A DNA stretch of 26,268 bases from a virus. The translations under genes were made by a program, and so were the position numbers. The stretch spans positions 1 through 26,268 of the IMG/VR virus record IMGVR_UViG_3300048023_000500. One strand, 5' to 3'. Shown piece after piece: positions 1 to 7,035 of this stretch (its first letter is position 1; each line of letters starts with the position of its first letter). The notes under the pieces were generated by a model. The model had not been told where the DNA came from. It searched no databases and saw only the letters and a program-made list of their open reading frames with translations.

Positions 1-78
1 ATGCAATACATTAGGCAATATAAAGAAGTTGAAGCTGCATTAGACGCAAGCCTTCCTGCGAATAAGCGCAAGAAGTAA
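1..78 (+). CDS. C-terminal end of an upstream gene, or a 25-residue ORF
   Basis: The first 78 bases are open in frame 1 and end in TAA. They encode a short, lysine-rich tail that finishes NKRKK. An ATG sits at base 1, but because the window begins there, this may be the 3' end of a longer gene cut by the window edge. I do not recognise the protein. It lies 19 bases before the RimK-like gene on the same strand. Confidence 0.4.
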   Translation: MQYIRQYKEVEAALDASLPANKRKK

Positions 79-97
79 ATTAGTTGAATTTAATATT

Positions 98-1552
98 ATG
101 AAATCTATATCTGAGTACAGAAGAAACCCACTCCCTCTCGAGGAAGAAGCAGAAGTTGTTCCTTATAACGAACTGCATGTGGTTGTCTTAGGTACAGGAG
201 ATGGTGACGGAACCTTTGCTGATATTGTTGAAGAAGTTTCTGTTAAGAGAGATATTAAATTTGATTTCGTTGATATATCAAAAGCATGGATTGCCGATTC
301 CGATATTGATATTGGAACTGTAAAGATTCGTAATATTGACGGCAAGAATAAAGATATTGAAATAGAAACTCATAACTCAATTGTATTTGTAAGAGCAGGT
401 GCAATCGGAACGCTTACCTCTCAAGCATTCGTATCTTCTCTACAGGATATTGGTTTCTTACTTGTTAATGATTTAGAATCTATGTTAGTTTGCGATAACA
501 AAATGTCCAACGCATTATTGTTAGGTCGTAATAATATACCGATTCCAAGAACATCATCTATACCCAACGAACATTCAATTGAAGACGCTCATAAACGAGT
601 TGGTGGAAAGTTCCCTGTTATTGTTAAAACACTAAAAGGTACTCAAGGTGTTGGTGTAATGAAGATTGATAGTATGTCATCTTTAACAGGTGTATGTCAA
701 TCGTTATGGAAATACGATGCTGATTTATTAATACAAGAATTCTTTGAAATGAAATCAGATATTCGTACACTACTTGTTGGTGGTAAAATTATTGCAGCAG
801 CAGAAAGAATACAAGCACCAGATAACAAAGACTTTAGAAACAATGTTCACCAAGGTGCAACAACAGAACCATACGATTTATCAAAGAAAGAGATCGCAGT
901 AATTAAAGCAGCCGCAAGAGCAACAGGAGCTGTATATTGTGGAGTAGATCATTTTGTTGATAAGAAAGGTAATCCTTATATTATTGAAGTAAATGGTTCT
1001 CCAGGTATTCGTTCTCACTTTGAAGGTTACGATCCTTGGACAGAAGAGAAACAAGGTAAAGTATCTGATAAGAAAGTTGTAGAGACAATTATACAATTCT
1101 TTTCTAAGGATGTCAATAGAAGACCAATCTTTAGACAAGAAGCAGGTTATATTGAAACGATTATATTTAAAGGTATGGAAAAGAATCCTGTACGTGCAAA
1201 GTTTGATTCTGGTAACAGTGCAAAGGCAAGTATGCTCCATGTTGATAAAATGGAAACAAAAGGTAAAAAGGTATTTTGGGAAAAGAACGGTTATAAGTTT
1301 GAGAGTGAAGTAATATATGTCTCAAAACCAACTCGTGGTCAAAAACCATTTGATACAAGACCTGTAGTTGAACATGAGATCTTTTTCAATAACAAGAAAC
1401 ATATTGCTGAAATCGCATTGTCATTAAAAGATACTGCATCAGAAATGTTAGTGAATAGAAAGTTAATGACTAAGTTCAAAATTGCAGTCAATCCAAACAG
1501 ACGATTTATATTATCAAACAAAACAGATAGAAACGACAAATCGGATCACTAA
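98..1552 (+). CDS. RimK-type ATP-grasp ligase fused to a retropepsin-like (RimB/Zn_protease family) domain
   Basis: Two domains are visible. Residues about 125-335 form an ATP-grasp ligase of the RimK type: a lysine in VIVK (177), a glycine loop GTQGVGV (181-187) and the metal-binding IIEVNGSPG (295-303). RimK enzymes add glutamate to the C-terminus of ribosomal protein S6. Residues about 350-472 match the retropepsin-like family often listed as ATP-dependent zinc protease and typified by RimB: the catalytic-type turn reads DSG (D370-G372) where bacterial relatives have DTGA, and the TRP..EHEI and NPNRRFILS blocks follow. In bacteria the two activities are usually separate genes, so this is a fusion. 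RimK-like genes are known in marine T4-like phages. The start has no clear ribosome binding site. Likely role (inference): covalent modification and trimming of a host or phage protein tail. The next gene begins at the last base of the stop codon. Confidence 0.85.
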   Translation: MKSISEYRRNPLPLEEEAEVVPYNELHVVVLGTGDGDGTFADIVEEVSVKRDIKFDFVDISKAWIADSDIDIGTVKIRNIDGKNKDIEIETHNSIVFVRAGAIGTLTSQAFVSSLQDIGFLLVNDLESMLVCDNKMSNALLLGRNNIPIPRTSSIPNEHSIEDAHKRVGGKFPVIVKTLKGTQGVGVMKIDSMSSLTGVCQSLWKYDADLLIQEFFEMKSDIRTLLVGGKIIAAAERIQAPDNKDFRNNVHQGATTEPYDLSKKEIAVIKAAARATGAVYCGVDHFVDKKGNPYIIEVNGSPGIRSHFEGYDPWTEEKQGKVSDKKVVETIIQFFSKDVNRRPIFRQEAGYIETIIFKGMEKNPVRAKFDSGNSAKASMLHVDKMETKGKKVFWEKNGYKFESEVIYVSKPTRGQKPFDTRPVVEHEIFFNNKKHIAEIALSLKDTASEMLVNRKLMTKFKIAVNPNRRFILSNKTDRNDKSDH

Positions 1553-1923
1553 TGAAAAAATTTACAGAGTGGAAACATGAAGGCTTTGGATTATATGAAG
1601 GAGTTACTGTTCCTTTAGAAAGCCCTATGATTGAATTGGAAGAAGAACCAGAATTAAATACACCTAAACGTTCGAGTGGAGATAAGAAGTATGTTGTCTA
1701 TGTTAGAAACCCTGACACAGGTAATATCAAAAAGATTGAGTTCGGTGATGAGAAAGGTGGGCTTACTGCTAAAATCAATGATAGAGACGCAGCTAAGAAT
1801 TTCGCAAGCAGACACAATTGCGATACTAAAACAGATAAAATGTCTGCAGGATACTGGGCCTGTCGATTACCTAAGTATGCAAAGGAACTTGGTCTCAAGG
1901 GAGGTGGTAGTTATTTCTGGTAA
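1552..1923 (+). CDS. Small conserved phage-type protein with His/Cys-containing core
   Basis: A 123-residue protein whose ATG shares the final A of the upstream stop (TAATG), suggesting coupled translation. The N-terminal third is acidic and probably flexible. The core (about 45-120) reads as a compact domain with YVVYVRNP, GNIKKIEFGD, a RHNC segment and a GYWACRLPKYAKELGL ending. From memory this resembles a small domain repeatedly seen in marine myoviruses and giant viruses (a DUF5872-like family), but I cannot verify that here. No catalytic motif is evident; the paired H-C and C residues could bind metal, which is only a guess. Its last 20 bases overlap the proposed start of the next gene in another frame. 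Confidence 0.75.
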   Translation: MKKFTEWKHEGFGLYEGVTVPLESPMIELEEEPELNTPKRSSGDKKYVVYVRNPDTGNIKKIEFGDEKGGLTAKINDRDAAKNFASRHNCDTKTDKMSAGYWACRLPKYAKELGLKGGGSYFW

Positions 1924-2173
1924 GCCATATACGGATATTGGTGATATTCGTACATTTGATATTAATGAAGATCAGGCAGAGTTTGTTTGGCACAGAGATA
2001 AAGAAGACCGCATGGTTGAAGTTATATCAGGAAATGGTTGGCAATTTCAACCAGAAAATTGTTTACCATTGTTATTAGAACCAGGAATAAGATTTAAGAT
2101 CGAAGAAGGTGAATACCATCGTTTGATTAAAGGCATTGATAATTTACAGATTCGGATAACGAAACTGTTATAA
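1904..2173 (+). CDS. Small cupin-like protein
   Basis: The reading frame contains about 88 residues that look like a single small cupin barrel: WHRDKEDRMVEVISG, GWQFQPEN, LEPGIRF and GEYHRLIKG, with the conserved glycines and histidines of cupin motifs 1 and 2. Small cupin-like proteins of this kind recur in marine T4-like phages; their function is unknown. The start is uncertain. No ATG fits, so I take the GTG at 1904, although the purine-rich stretch AAGGGAG lies right against it; a TTG at 1889 and a non-canonical ATT at 1913 are alternatives. The frame is open further upstream to 1676, but that part runs inside the previous gene and is probably a shadow. The stop overlaps a TATAAATA late-promoter motif. 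Confidence 0.6.
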   Translation: MVVISGKPYTDIGDIRTFDINEDQAEFVWHRDKEDRMVEVISGNGWQFQPENCLPLLLEPGIRFKIEEGEYHRLIKGIDNLQIRITKLL

Positions 2174-2176
2174 ATA
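2169..2176 (+). promoter_or_regulatory. T4-type late promoter motif TATAAATA
   Basis: An exact TATAAATA, the late promoter core recognised by the T4 gp55 sigma factor, lies 31 bases upstream of the ATG at 2208. The motif before 5818 has exactly the same gap, which supports a real signal rather than an AT-rich coincidence. It would drive the late gene block starting at 2208. Confidence 0.6.
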
Positions 2177-2207
2177 AACATAGAACATATAATAATAGGA
2201 ATAAGGA

Positions 2208-2690
2208 ATGGCTGACGGAAGTTTTAAATTAGTTGATATGGACGATAAGAGCTATAAAAACGCTTTAAAGCTTGCCAAGAGTGCAAAGCTTAATCCGTTT
2301 ACTAAAAAGACATCAACAGGAATGGAATTGAGTGTCTTTGGTAGTAATAGAGATATAATGAAATTTTTAAAGTCATTACCAGAACAATACACAGGGGAAA
2401 ATAAAATGCCTAGTTGGAAAGAAATTATCGAGAGCAAAATCGAAGAAAAGATTATGGCTCGTTTACAAAACGAAGAAGATTCTGAATATCAAGAATTCTT
2501 CAAAAAAGCATTAAAAAAGTTTGGAGTCGAAAGTCCAGCAGAACTTGAAAGCGATGAGAAGAAAAAAGAATTCTTTGATTACGTAGACAAGAACTGGAAA
2601 GGAGACAACGAAAAGGCCGAGGATACTGAAGCTTCAGATACTCTTGAGCCAAAGAAAAAGAAATTAGCTGCCAGTAATTGCGGTAGTTAA
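2208..2690 (+). CDS. Conserved phage protein of unknown function, possibly virion or core associated
   Basis: A 160-residue charged protein. The first 65 residues form an apparently folded N-terminal region rich in lysine. A middle segment (about residues 95-130, reading YQEFFKKALKKFGVESPAEL then FFDYVDKNWKG) is a helical motif I associate with proteins of other marine phages. The C-terminus is acidic, then ends in a lysine run. No enzymatic motif is seen. A good ribosome binding site (AATAGGAATAAGGA) precedes the ATG, and a T4-type late promoter lies 31 bases upstream, so late expression is likely. A role in head assembly is only inferred from that context. Confidence 0.75.
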   Translation: MADGSFKLVDMDDKSYKNALKLAKSAKLNPFTKKTSTGMELSVFGSNRDIMKFLKSLPEQYTGENKMPSWKEIIESKIEEKIMARLQNEEDSEYQEFFKKALKKFGVESPAELESDEKKKEFFDYVDKNWKGDNEKAEDTEASDTLEPKKKKLAASNCGS

Positions 2691-2715
2691 TTCTATTATA
2701 TAATAGGAGTAAATT

Positions 2716-2955
2716 ATGTTTTTGATTGATTGGATTAAAGGCTTATTTTGTAAAGATGAAACTCCTGCTAAAGTAGACCCAGTAAAGGAGCCAAAGAAGG
2801 CTGCTGTTGCTAAAGGTCCTAAGGTTACTAAAGCTGCGTTAGGTAAACTAACAAAAGCTGACCTTGAGACAGAAGGTCGTAAAGCAGGTATTGAACTTGA
2901 CAAAAGAAAAAAGAAAGCCGAATTAGTTGATGAACTTTATAAAGTTTTAAAATAA
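2716..2955 (+). CDS. SAP-domain-like small protein
   Basis: A 79-residue protein with a hydrophobic N-terminus (FLIDWIKGLFC, residues 2-12), then a lysine/proline/alanine linker. The C-terminal module (about 40-79) carries the helix-turn-helix pattern of SAP-type or Rho-N-like motifs: LTKADLETEGRKAGIEL followed by KKKAELVDELYKVL. Such modules typically bind DNA or other nucleic acid. A strong GGAG ribosome binding site precedes the start. It sits among late genes, so a DNA-associated virion or packaging role is possible, but no direct evidence exists here. Confidence 0.7.
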   Translation: MFLIDWIKGLFCKDETPAKVDPVKEPKKAAVAKGPKVTKAALGKLTKADLETEGRKAGIELDKRKKKAELVDELYKVLK

Positions 2956-2973
2956 TAAATTAGGAGAATAACA

Positions 2974-3270
2974 ATGGCACTATGGGGAAAAACAGACGCT
3001 GCAGCTAGCGTACCAAAGTGGCTCGAAACTGCCGCAGGCAATACTAATAAGTCAAACGACGAAGACAATGCAGTCTTTGTTGACTTAACAGAAGCAGGCG
3101 TCGCAGCTAACAGAGCTAAAGGTCTTAAAGGACCAGGTTGGTGGTTATATCATACAGCCAATGGCCGTCACTTCGCGGAATGCTTAGTTCCGATGAAAGT
3201 ATCAGCAGCTAATGCTGGTGACTTAGGTGTAGACGGTACAGGTGATGATACAGTTGTAGCTGACGCTTAA
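2974..3270 (+). CDS. Putative virion structural or decoration protein
   Basis: A 98-residue, alanine- and glycine-rich protein with the patterns MALWGKTD at the start, VFVDLTEAGVAANRAKGLKGPGWWLY in two consecutive blocks near the centre, and HFAECLV. This layout resembles a small protein family repeatedly annotated as structural in marine T4-like phages, as I recall it. It has a very good ribosome binding site (TTAGGAGAA) and is followed by a probable terminator, both fitting a highly expressed late protein. No enzymatic residues are evident. The call rests on pattern memory and context, not on a search. Confidence 0.6.
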   Translation: MALWGKTDAAASVPKWLETAAGNTNKSNDEDNAVFVDLTEAGVAANRAKGLKGPGWWLYHTANGRHFAECLVPMKVSAANAGDLGVDGTGDDTVVADA

Positions 3271-3293
3271 CTTTAAATAGTTAGCCTTTTATT
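3265..3293 (+). terminator. Possible intrinsic terminator
   Basis: An imperfect hairpin with arms GCTTAACT and AGTTAGC (one bulged T, loop TTAAAT) spans 3265-3285 and is followed by CTTTTATT. It begins inside the stop region of the putative structural gene. The stem is AT-rich and short, so termination may be partial. Confidence 0.4.
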
Positions 3294-3296
3294 GTT

Positions 3297-3671
3297 ATGA
3301 ATTTGACAGAATCAACCTTTCTGCTTTACGCGATGAAACACTATGACAATCCTCAGTGTACTGAGTTGTCAGAGTTCGAAGAAGATATAAAGAGATTTCA
3401 ATATCTCCGTAAACTTCTGAGTCGTTATAGACAAGATGACGAATTAAAAGAAAGGTTAATTCTGAACCATCTCATTGTAATATTCAATGTGTTTGGACAG
3501 GCGGCAACAAATATGTTATTTATGCGGTTGCATGAATATCACGAATATTTAAAACCATTCGTAGAGTATTTGAATTTTATGCCAGAAGTATTAGTATATG
3601 ATGAAATTGGAATAAGCTCAGAGTCAATAACTGGTGATGAGTTTATAATACAAAGGTTGAGGGAAATTTAA
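3297..3671 (+). CDS. Conserved phage hypothetical protein, helical
   Basis: A 124-residue protein that reads as mostly alpha-helical, with aromatic-rich segments (TFLLYAMKHYDNPQC, then YLRKLLSRYRQDDELKERL and LILNHLIVIFNVFGQAA). The hydrophobic middle (about 60-80) might be a buried helix rather than a true membrane span because asparagine and histidine interrupt it. I recall similar proteins in marine myoviruses, without assigned function. It follows a possible terminator by only a few bases and has no clear ribosome binding site. The next gene starts directly after its stop codon, suggesting coupled translation. Confidence 0.75.
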   Translation: MNLTESTFLLYAMKHYDNPQCTELSEFEEDIKRFQYLRKLLSRYRQDDELKERLILNHLIVIFNVFGQAATNMLFMRLHEYHEYLKPFVEYLNFMPEVLVYDEIGISSESITGDEFIIQRLREI

Positions 3672-4433
3672 ATGGTAGTAGATTTATTCTTAGTATACTC
3701 ATTTATCAAAAGGTTGGTGACACCCTTTAATAAGTGGGCTGCATATAAAGAAGGGATTATTGATGATAAGGGTAATATCCTAATCAAACGTAAGGACTTC
3801 TCGAAGAATGCGCAGAAAGCGGCGTTTGGTAACTTTGACCAAATGATTCTTAATCTGAAGAAACTACTTGCTAAACTTCCTGGCGGTCAAACTAAGTTAG
3901 CATCATATGCATCAGCTTTATGGTTGATACGTGAGCAACAAAGAGTTGAAGCCACAAACTATTTAACAGAAGAATCAGTTGAAGAAGATATAGAAAAATC
4001 TTTGGAACGATTCGTTGAAGAAAATGGTTCTTTAATTGCTGAAGCAGCAAAACGAGAAATCGAAGAAGAACCTACGAATAATGTCGGCGGTGGAAATATT
4101 GCCGGCTTAGGAGTAGGTCCTGATGGAGAACCAGGAGTTTCTAAAAAGAATCAAAAGAAACACAAGAAGCGTATTCGAGATATTATGGGTACGGTTAATG
4201 TTAAAGAAGATGCTGTTGCTCAAGCTCAATTAAAAGCAAGACAAGCATCTGAACTTGACTTGATGAAAGATCGTCAAGACAAAGAAAAAGAAAGAATTAA
4301 ACTAAAGCACGCTTCGGAGGCTGAAAGACAAAAAGCTCAAGACGAAGTCGAAAAAGAGCGTGAGAAACGTAAACAAGAACGCGATAAAGAGCGTGCTGCA
4401 GCAAAACAACAAATGGGATCAGCTGCTGGTTAA
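3672..4433 (+). CDS. Conserved phage protein with long charged coiled-coil tail
   Basis: A 253-residue protein. The N-terminal part (about 1-100) is a conserved-looking block: DLFLVYSFIKRLVTPFNKW, then FDQMILNLKKLLAKLPGG and YASALWLIREQQ. The middle is acidic with a glycine-rich hinge (GGGNIAGLGVGPDGEPG, about 138-154). Residues about 190-248 are an almost uninterrupted run of charged residues with strong coiled-coil character, ending in a small alanine/glycine tail. The N-terminal block resembles proteins of marine T4-like phages that I recall as uncharacterised. Head core or scaffold function is conceivable from the charge pattern and position, but this is inference. The ATG follows the previous stop codon directly. 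Confidence 0.75.
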   Translation: MVVDLFLVYSFIKRLVTPFNKWAAYKEGIIDDKGNILIKRKDFSKNAQKAAFGNFDQMILNLKKLLAKLPGGQTKLASYASALWLIREQQRVEATNYLTEESVEEDIEKSLERFVEENGSLIAEAAKREIEEEPTNNVGGGNIAGLGVGPDGEPGVSKKNQKKHKKRIRDIMGTVNVKEDAVAQAQLKARQASELDLMKDRQDKEKERIKLKHASEAERQKAQDEVEKEREKRKQERDKERAAAKQQMGSAAG

Positions 4434-4447
4434 TTAAAGGAAAAGAT

Positions 4448-4942
4448 ATGAAATCATTTAATGCATGGGAACAAGAACAATTAGACGAAGGTAAAGTTAC
4501 CGTTGCCAAACTAAAAGTTGGAACAACTGTAACACCTATGTGGAAAGGCCGTAGTGCAAAGAACTATGGTATTTCAGGATTGCCTGTTTATGACGGAAAA
4601 GTAAAGGTTCTCGGAATGGGAATTGTTCCTTTTGGTAAAAAGGCAGAAAAGAGACATGTAATCGGAAGAGATTACAAAGACGTTCAAGCCAAGTACAAAG
4701 AAATTTGGAATACGGAAGAAATCCGTTATGGTCGTTTTTGGAATGCTCAACATCGCATGAAAACTTTCTTTCAAACAATCTCATCAGAAGATAAGAAAAT
4801 CAAACCAGGATTTGTATGTTGGATTTGGGAAGTAGTAGATGGACCTGATAAAGGTAAAATCCATTATTGCTTTATTGATTCTGATGACAGATGGGCAATT
4901 TCATTTATGAACAAGTCCGCTGAATTTGAAATGATTAGTTAA
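4448..4942 (+). CDS. Hypothetical protein
   Basis: A 164-residue protein, well expressed by appearance (AAAGGAAAAG ribosome binding site before the ATG). It is basic, likely beta-rich in its second half (GFVCWIWEVVDG, KIHYCFIDSDDRWAISF) and carries no motif that I recognise. Hydrophobic segments long enough for membrane insertion are absent. It lies in the late-gene block between the coiled-coil protein and another small unknown. A virion-associated role would fit its neighbours but is not shown by the sequence. Confidence 0.75.
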   Translation: MKSFNAWEQEQLDEGKVTVAKLKVGTTVTPMWKGRSAKNYGISGLPVYDGKVKVLGMGIVPFGKKAEKRHVIGRDYKDVQAKYKEIWNTEEIRYGRFWNAQHRMKTFFQTISSEDKKIKPGFVCWIWEVVDGPDKGKIHYCFIDSDDRWAISFMNKSAEFEMIS

Positions 4943-4947
4943 TAACT

Positions 4948-5304
4948 ATGCCTAGTTATGATAAGGTACTTGAATTAGCAGAAGTACTTAAATTTGATTC
5001 TGATAATGTCATTAAGAAAGTAACACTTAATGTTAAAACTTATGATGTATCAGTAGGAAGTTCAATATATTCGGTACAGCCTATGGTTGCTAATTTAACG
5101 GCTGAAGATCGTGCAAATACAGAAGTAACGAAAGTAACCACAGCAGACACCGCAGTTAATATTGGTTTGTGGGGATATGAATATGCAGGCGGCGATGATT
5201 ATTATAATAACGTTATCAATTCTGCCAATAGTGCGATAGACAAAGTGGCAAGCCTTTTAGAATTTCAAGGTACATCCACTGTTGACATAACAACGTTAAC
5301 ATAG
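4948..5304 (+). CDS. Hypothetical protein, possibly structural
   Basis: A 118-residue acidic protein starting 5 bases after the previous stop, without a visible ribosome binding site. It is rich in threonine, valine and asparagine (NVIKKVTLNVKTYDVSVGSS, AEDRANTEVTKVTTADTAVN) and contains a glycine/tyrosine cluster (WGYEYAGGDDYYNN). These patterns suggest a beta-rich fold such as occurs in virion decoration or tail proteins, but no specific family is recognised. The gene is immediately followed by lysozyme. Confidence 0.7.
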   Translation: MPSYDKVLELAEVLKFDSDNVIKKVTLNVKTYDVSVGSSIYSVQPMVANLTAEDRANTEVTKVTTADTAVNIGLWGYEYAGGDDYYNNVINSANSAIDKVASLLEFQGTSTVDITTLT

Positions 5305-5315
5305 AGAGGAACAAA

Positions 5316-5783
5316 ATGTTTTTTAGAGATACAAAATTAGACAGAGAAGCTGTCTTTGAACAATTAAAAATAGACGAGGGTGTGGTGTATGAAATCTATC
5401 ACGATCACCTGGGATACCCTACTTTCGGAGTTGGCCACTTGGTACTCGAATCCGATGCTGAATTCGGCGCTGCTGTCGGAACTCCAGTTGATGAAGAACG
5501 AGTTAAGGACTGCTTCGAGCGTGACCTTGACCTCGCCATCTCAGAATGTAATGCTTTATACGAAGATGGGATATTTGAAGATTTACCAGACGAAGTGCAA
5601 CAGATCCTGGTTAACATGATGTTTAATATGGGTAGAACCAGACTAAGCAAGTTTAAGAAAATGCACGAAGCCATTCTCAAAGGAGATTGGAAAGAAGCCG
5701 CTGTTGAGGGTAGAGATTCTCGATGGCACAAACAAGTAACTAATCGAGCAGAGAGATTAATGGCTCGTTTAGAGAATGTATAA
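5316..5783 (+). CDS. T4-type lysozyme (GH24 muramidase)
   Basis: A 155-residue endolysin of the T4 lysozyme family, close to the 164 residues of T4 lysozyme. The catalytic triad is plain: E21 in KIDEG, D30 in YHDHLGY and T36 in PTFGVGH, with the same spacing as E11, D20 and T26 in T4. The later helices NMMFNMG and RDSRWHKQVTNRAERL match the INMVFQMG and KSRWYNQTPNRAKR regions of T4. It cleaves the beta-1,4 bond between N-acetylmuramic acid and N-acetylglucosamine during lysis. No signal peptide is present, so release would need a holin or other membrane lesion. The ribosome binding site AGAGAGGA is strong. Spanin-like genes follow two genes later. Confidence 0.93.
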   Translation: MFFRDTKLDREAVFEQLKIDEGVVYEIYHDHLGYPTFGVGHLVLESDAEFGAAVGTPVDEERVKDCFERDLDLAISECNALYEDGIFEDLPDEVQQILVNMMFNMGRTRLSKFKKMHEAILKGDWKEAAVEGRDSRWHKQVTNRAERLMARLENV

Positions 5784-5786
5784 ATA
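5779..5786 (+). promoter_or_regulatory. T4-type late promoter motif TATAAATA
   Basis: An exact TATAAATA overlaps the lysozyme stop codon and lies 31 bases before the ATG at 5818, the same gap as for the motif at 2169. It would drive the prohead-core-like gene and the spanin-like pair. Confidence 0.6.
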
Positions 5787-5817
5787 AATTTACTACAATA
5801 TAATATGGAGAAGAAAC

Positions 5818-6126
5818 ATGCCAGTAAATGATATAATTTCACAAGCGTTAGATAACAATCCGTTAAACCTTAAAAAGGCTTTTGACGATGAGATGACATC
5901 TCGAGTAAGAACTGCGTTAAATCAGAAGTACCAAGATATGACTGATGAAAATCCAGCAGTTGCAGAAGTTGAAACAATGGCAGGATTAGCCGCAGAACCT
6001 GAAGTAGCCGCAGAACCTGAAGTAGCCGCAGAGCCTGAAGGTATTGAAGGAATCGTAGCCGATGAAGTTGATGTCCATTCAGGACAACAAGTAGAGTCAG
6101 TAGAAGAACCTACCGAAGAACAGTAA
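5818..6126 (+). CDS. Prohead core protein candidate (gp67-like)
   Basis: A 102-residue protein. Its N-terminal 40 residues are helical and have the pattern VNDIISQALDNNPLNL then KAFDDEMTSRVRTALNQKY, typical of the small prohead core (gp67-type) proteins and scaffold N-termini of T4-like phages. The rest is a strongly acidic, proline/alanine/glutamate tail like that of gp67, with a threefold AAEPEV-type repeat (bases 5989-6042). Core proteins fill the prohead and are later proteolysed. It has a good GGAG ribosome binding site and a T4-type late promoter 31 bases upstream. The T4 neighbours gp21-gp23 are not in this window, so the assignment rests on composition and the N-terminal pattern only. 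Confidence 0.5.
   Translation: MPVNDIISQALDNNPLNLKKAFDDEMTSRVRTALNQKYQDMTDENPAVAEVETMAGLAAEPEVAAEPEVAAEPEGIEGIVADEVDVHSGQQVESVEEPTEEQ
5989..6042 (+). repeat. Three tandem 18-base units in the acidic tail
   Basis: The unit GCCGCAGAACCTGAAGTA occurs at 5989-6006 and 6007-6024 with no change, and a third copy at 6025-6042 differs at a few bases. It encodes AAEPEV repeats in a probably disordered tail. Near-identity of the units suggests recent duplication and possible length variation between relatives. Confidence 0.85.
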
Positions 6127-6127
6127 A

Positions 6128-6511
6128 ATGTTTAACCAATTATTCATAGGAATTATATTGGTTCTCGGTTTAGGTGGTTATTGGCTATATAACGAAAACG
6201 TAACTCTTAAAGAGAACGCCATTAAATTGGAGTCTGCTGTTGCTGAACAAAAAGCAACTATGGCTGCAATGCAAGAATCTTATGAGAGACAAGGTCAATC
6301 GTTATCCAACTTACAACGTAATTACAATGTAATAGAACAAGAGAAAGATCAGTATCTTGCGATATTTAGTAAACACAATTTTGATAAACTCGCAACCGCG
6401 AAACCTGGCCTTATGGAATTAAGATTCAATAATGGTACCCAGGCAGTATTTGAGGACATAGAGAATGACAGTAAAGCTATTAGCAACCTTGACTCTCCTG
6501 ACGTTCCTTAG
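6128..6511 (+). CDS. Inner-membrane spanin-like protein (Rz-type)
   Basis: A 127-residue protein with a single N-terminal membrane segment (about 4-22, LFIGIILVLGLGGYWLY) followed by a coiled-coil-prone region (about 25-80, glutamate/lysine/glutamine rich). This is the layout of an i-spanin: anchored in the inner membrane with a periplasmic coiled coil. The next gene overlaps its end by 47 bases in another frame and encodes a lipoprotein, as in many Rz/Rz1 pairs, and lysozyme is two genes upstream. Spanins fuse inner and outer membranes in the last step of lysis of Gram-negative hosts. Function is inferred from topology and context. Confidence 0.6.
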   Translation: MFNQLFIGIILVLGLGGYWLYNENVTLKENAIKLESAVAEQKATMAAMQESYERQGQSLSNLQRNYNVIEQEKDQYLAIFSKHNFDKLATAKPGLMELRFNNGTQAVFEDIENDSKAISNLDSPDVP

Positions 6512-6992
6512 CGGTTGTAGTACCTTACAAAATGTATTTGGTACTAAACAAGTTGAGATCGTAACAAAACCAGTCAAGATAGAAATTATCCAACCTACGT
6601 TACCTCGTCCTATTGATTTAGCAAATCCAAAGTGGTATGTTGTATCAGAAGCAATCATTACGAATCCTTGTAAAGGTCTACCTACGGGTGAGATAGATGA
6701 CGATGGAAAACCTAAAACCAAAAGGCCGAAGGATTGTACCTTAGAAGAAAGAGAACATCCAGATTGGCCTGTAGGATATACATACCTAGATCGTTTCCTA
6801 GATGAAATGAAAAAGAAAAATAATGGTGATGTTGTATTTGTGGCAATGACGGTTGGTGATTATAAAATGATGTCCCAGAACACTCAAGAGTTAAGAAGAT
6901 ACATTCGTGAACTCGGAGAAGTCATAGTTTATTACAGAAATGTAACGATTGATGACGAACCTGCTGCAGGTCTTGCAGTGGAGAAAAAATAA
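6465..6992 (+). CDS. Lipoprotein, outer-membrane spanin candidate (Rz1-type)
   Basis: A 175-residue protein with a signal peptide and lipobox: KLLATLTLLTFLSGC, so the mature protein would start at the acylated cysteine 18. The gene starts inside the preceding i-spanin-like gene, in a different frame. A proline-containing segment (VKIEIIQPTLPRPIDLANP) follows the lipid anchor, then a folded domain with NPKWYVVSEAIIT, FVAMTVGDYKMMSQN and ELRRYIRELGEVIVYYRNVT. It is much longer than typical Rz1 proteins, so it may combine an o-spanin role with another function. The folded domain resembles lipoproteins of marine myoviruses as I recall them. An alternative is a host-surface or superinfection-exclusion lipoprotein. 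Confidence 0.65.
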   Translation: MTVKLLATLTLLTFLSGCSTLQNVFGTKQVEIVTKPVKIEIIQPTLPRPIDLANPKWYVVSEAIITNPCKGLPTGEIDDDGKPKTKRPKDCTLEEREHPDWPVGYTYLDRFLDEMKKKNNGDVVFVAMTVGDYKMMSQNTQELRRYIRELGEVIVYYRNVTIDDEPAAGLAVEKK

Positions 6993-7035
6993 AACTACTT
7001 TATTTTCAGAATGTCATTATTTAGGTCAGGTTAGT

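Noticed and set aside
881-1240. 119-codon open frame on the minus strand
   Set aside because: It is the complement of the RimK/protease gene and carries no motif.
1676-1903. Upstream extension of the cupin-like gene
   Set aside because: This part lies inside the preceding gene in another frame and its translation is not cupin-like, so I treat it as a shadow.
5405-5842. 145-codon open frame on the minus strand
   Set aside because: It lies opposite the lysozyme gene, whose catalytic residues are clear; the minus-strand product has no recognisable domain.
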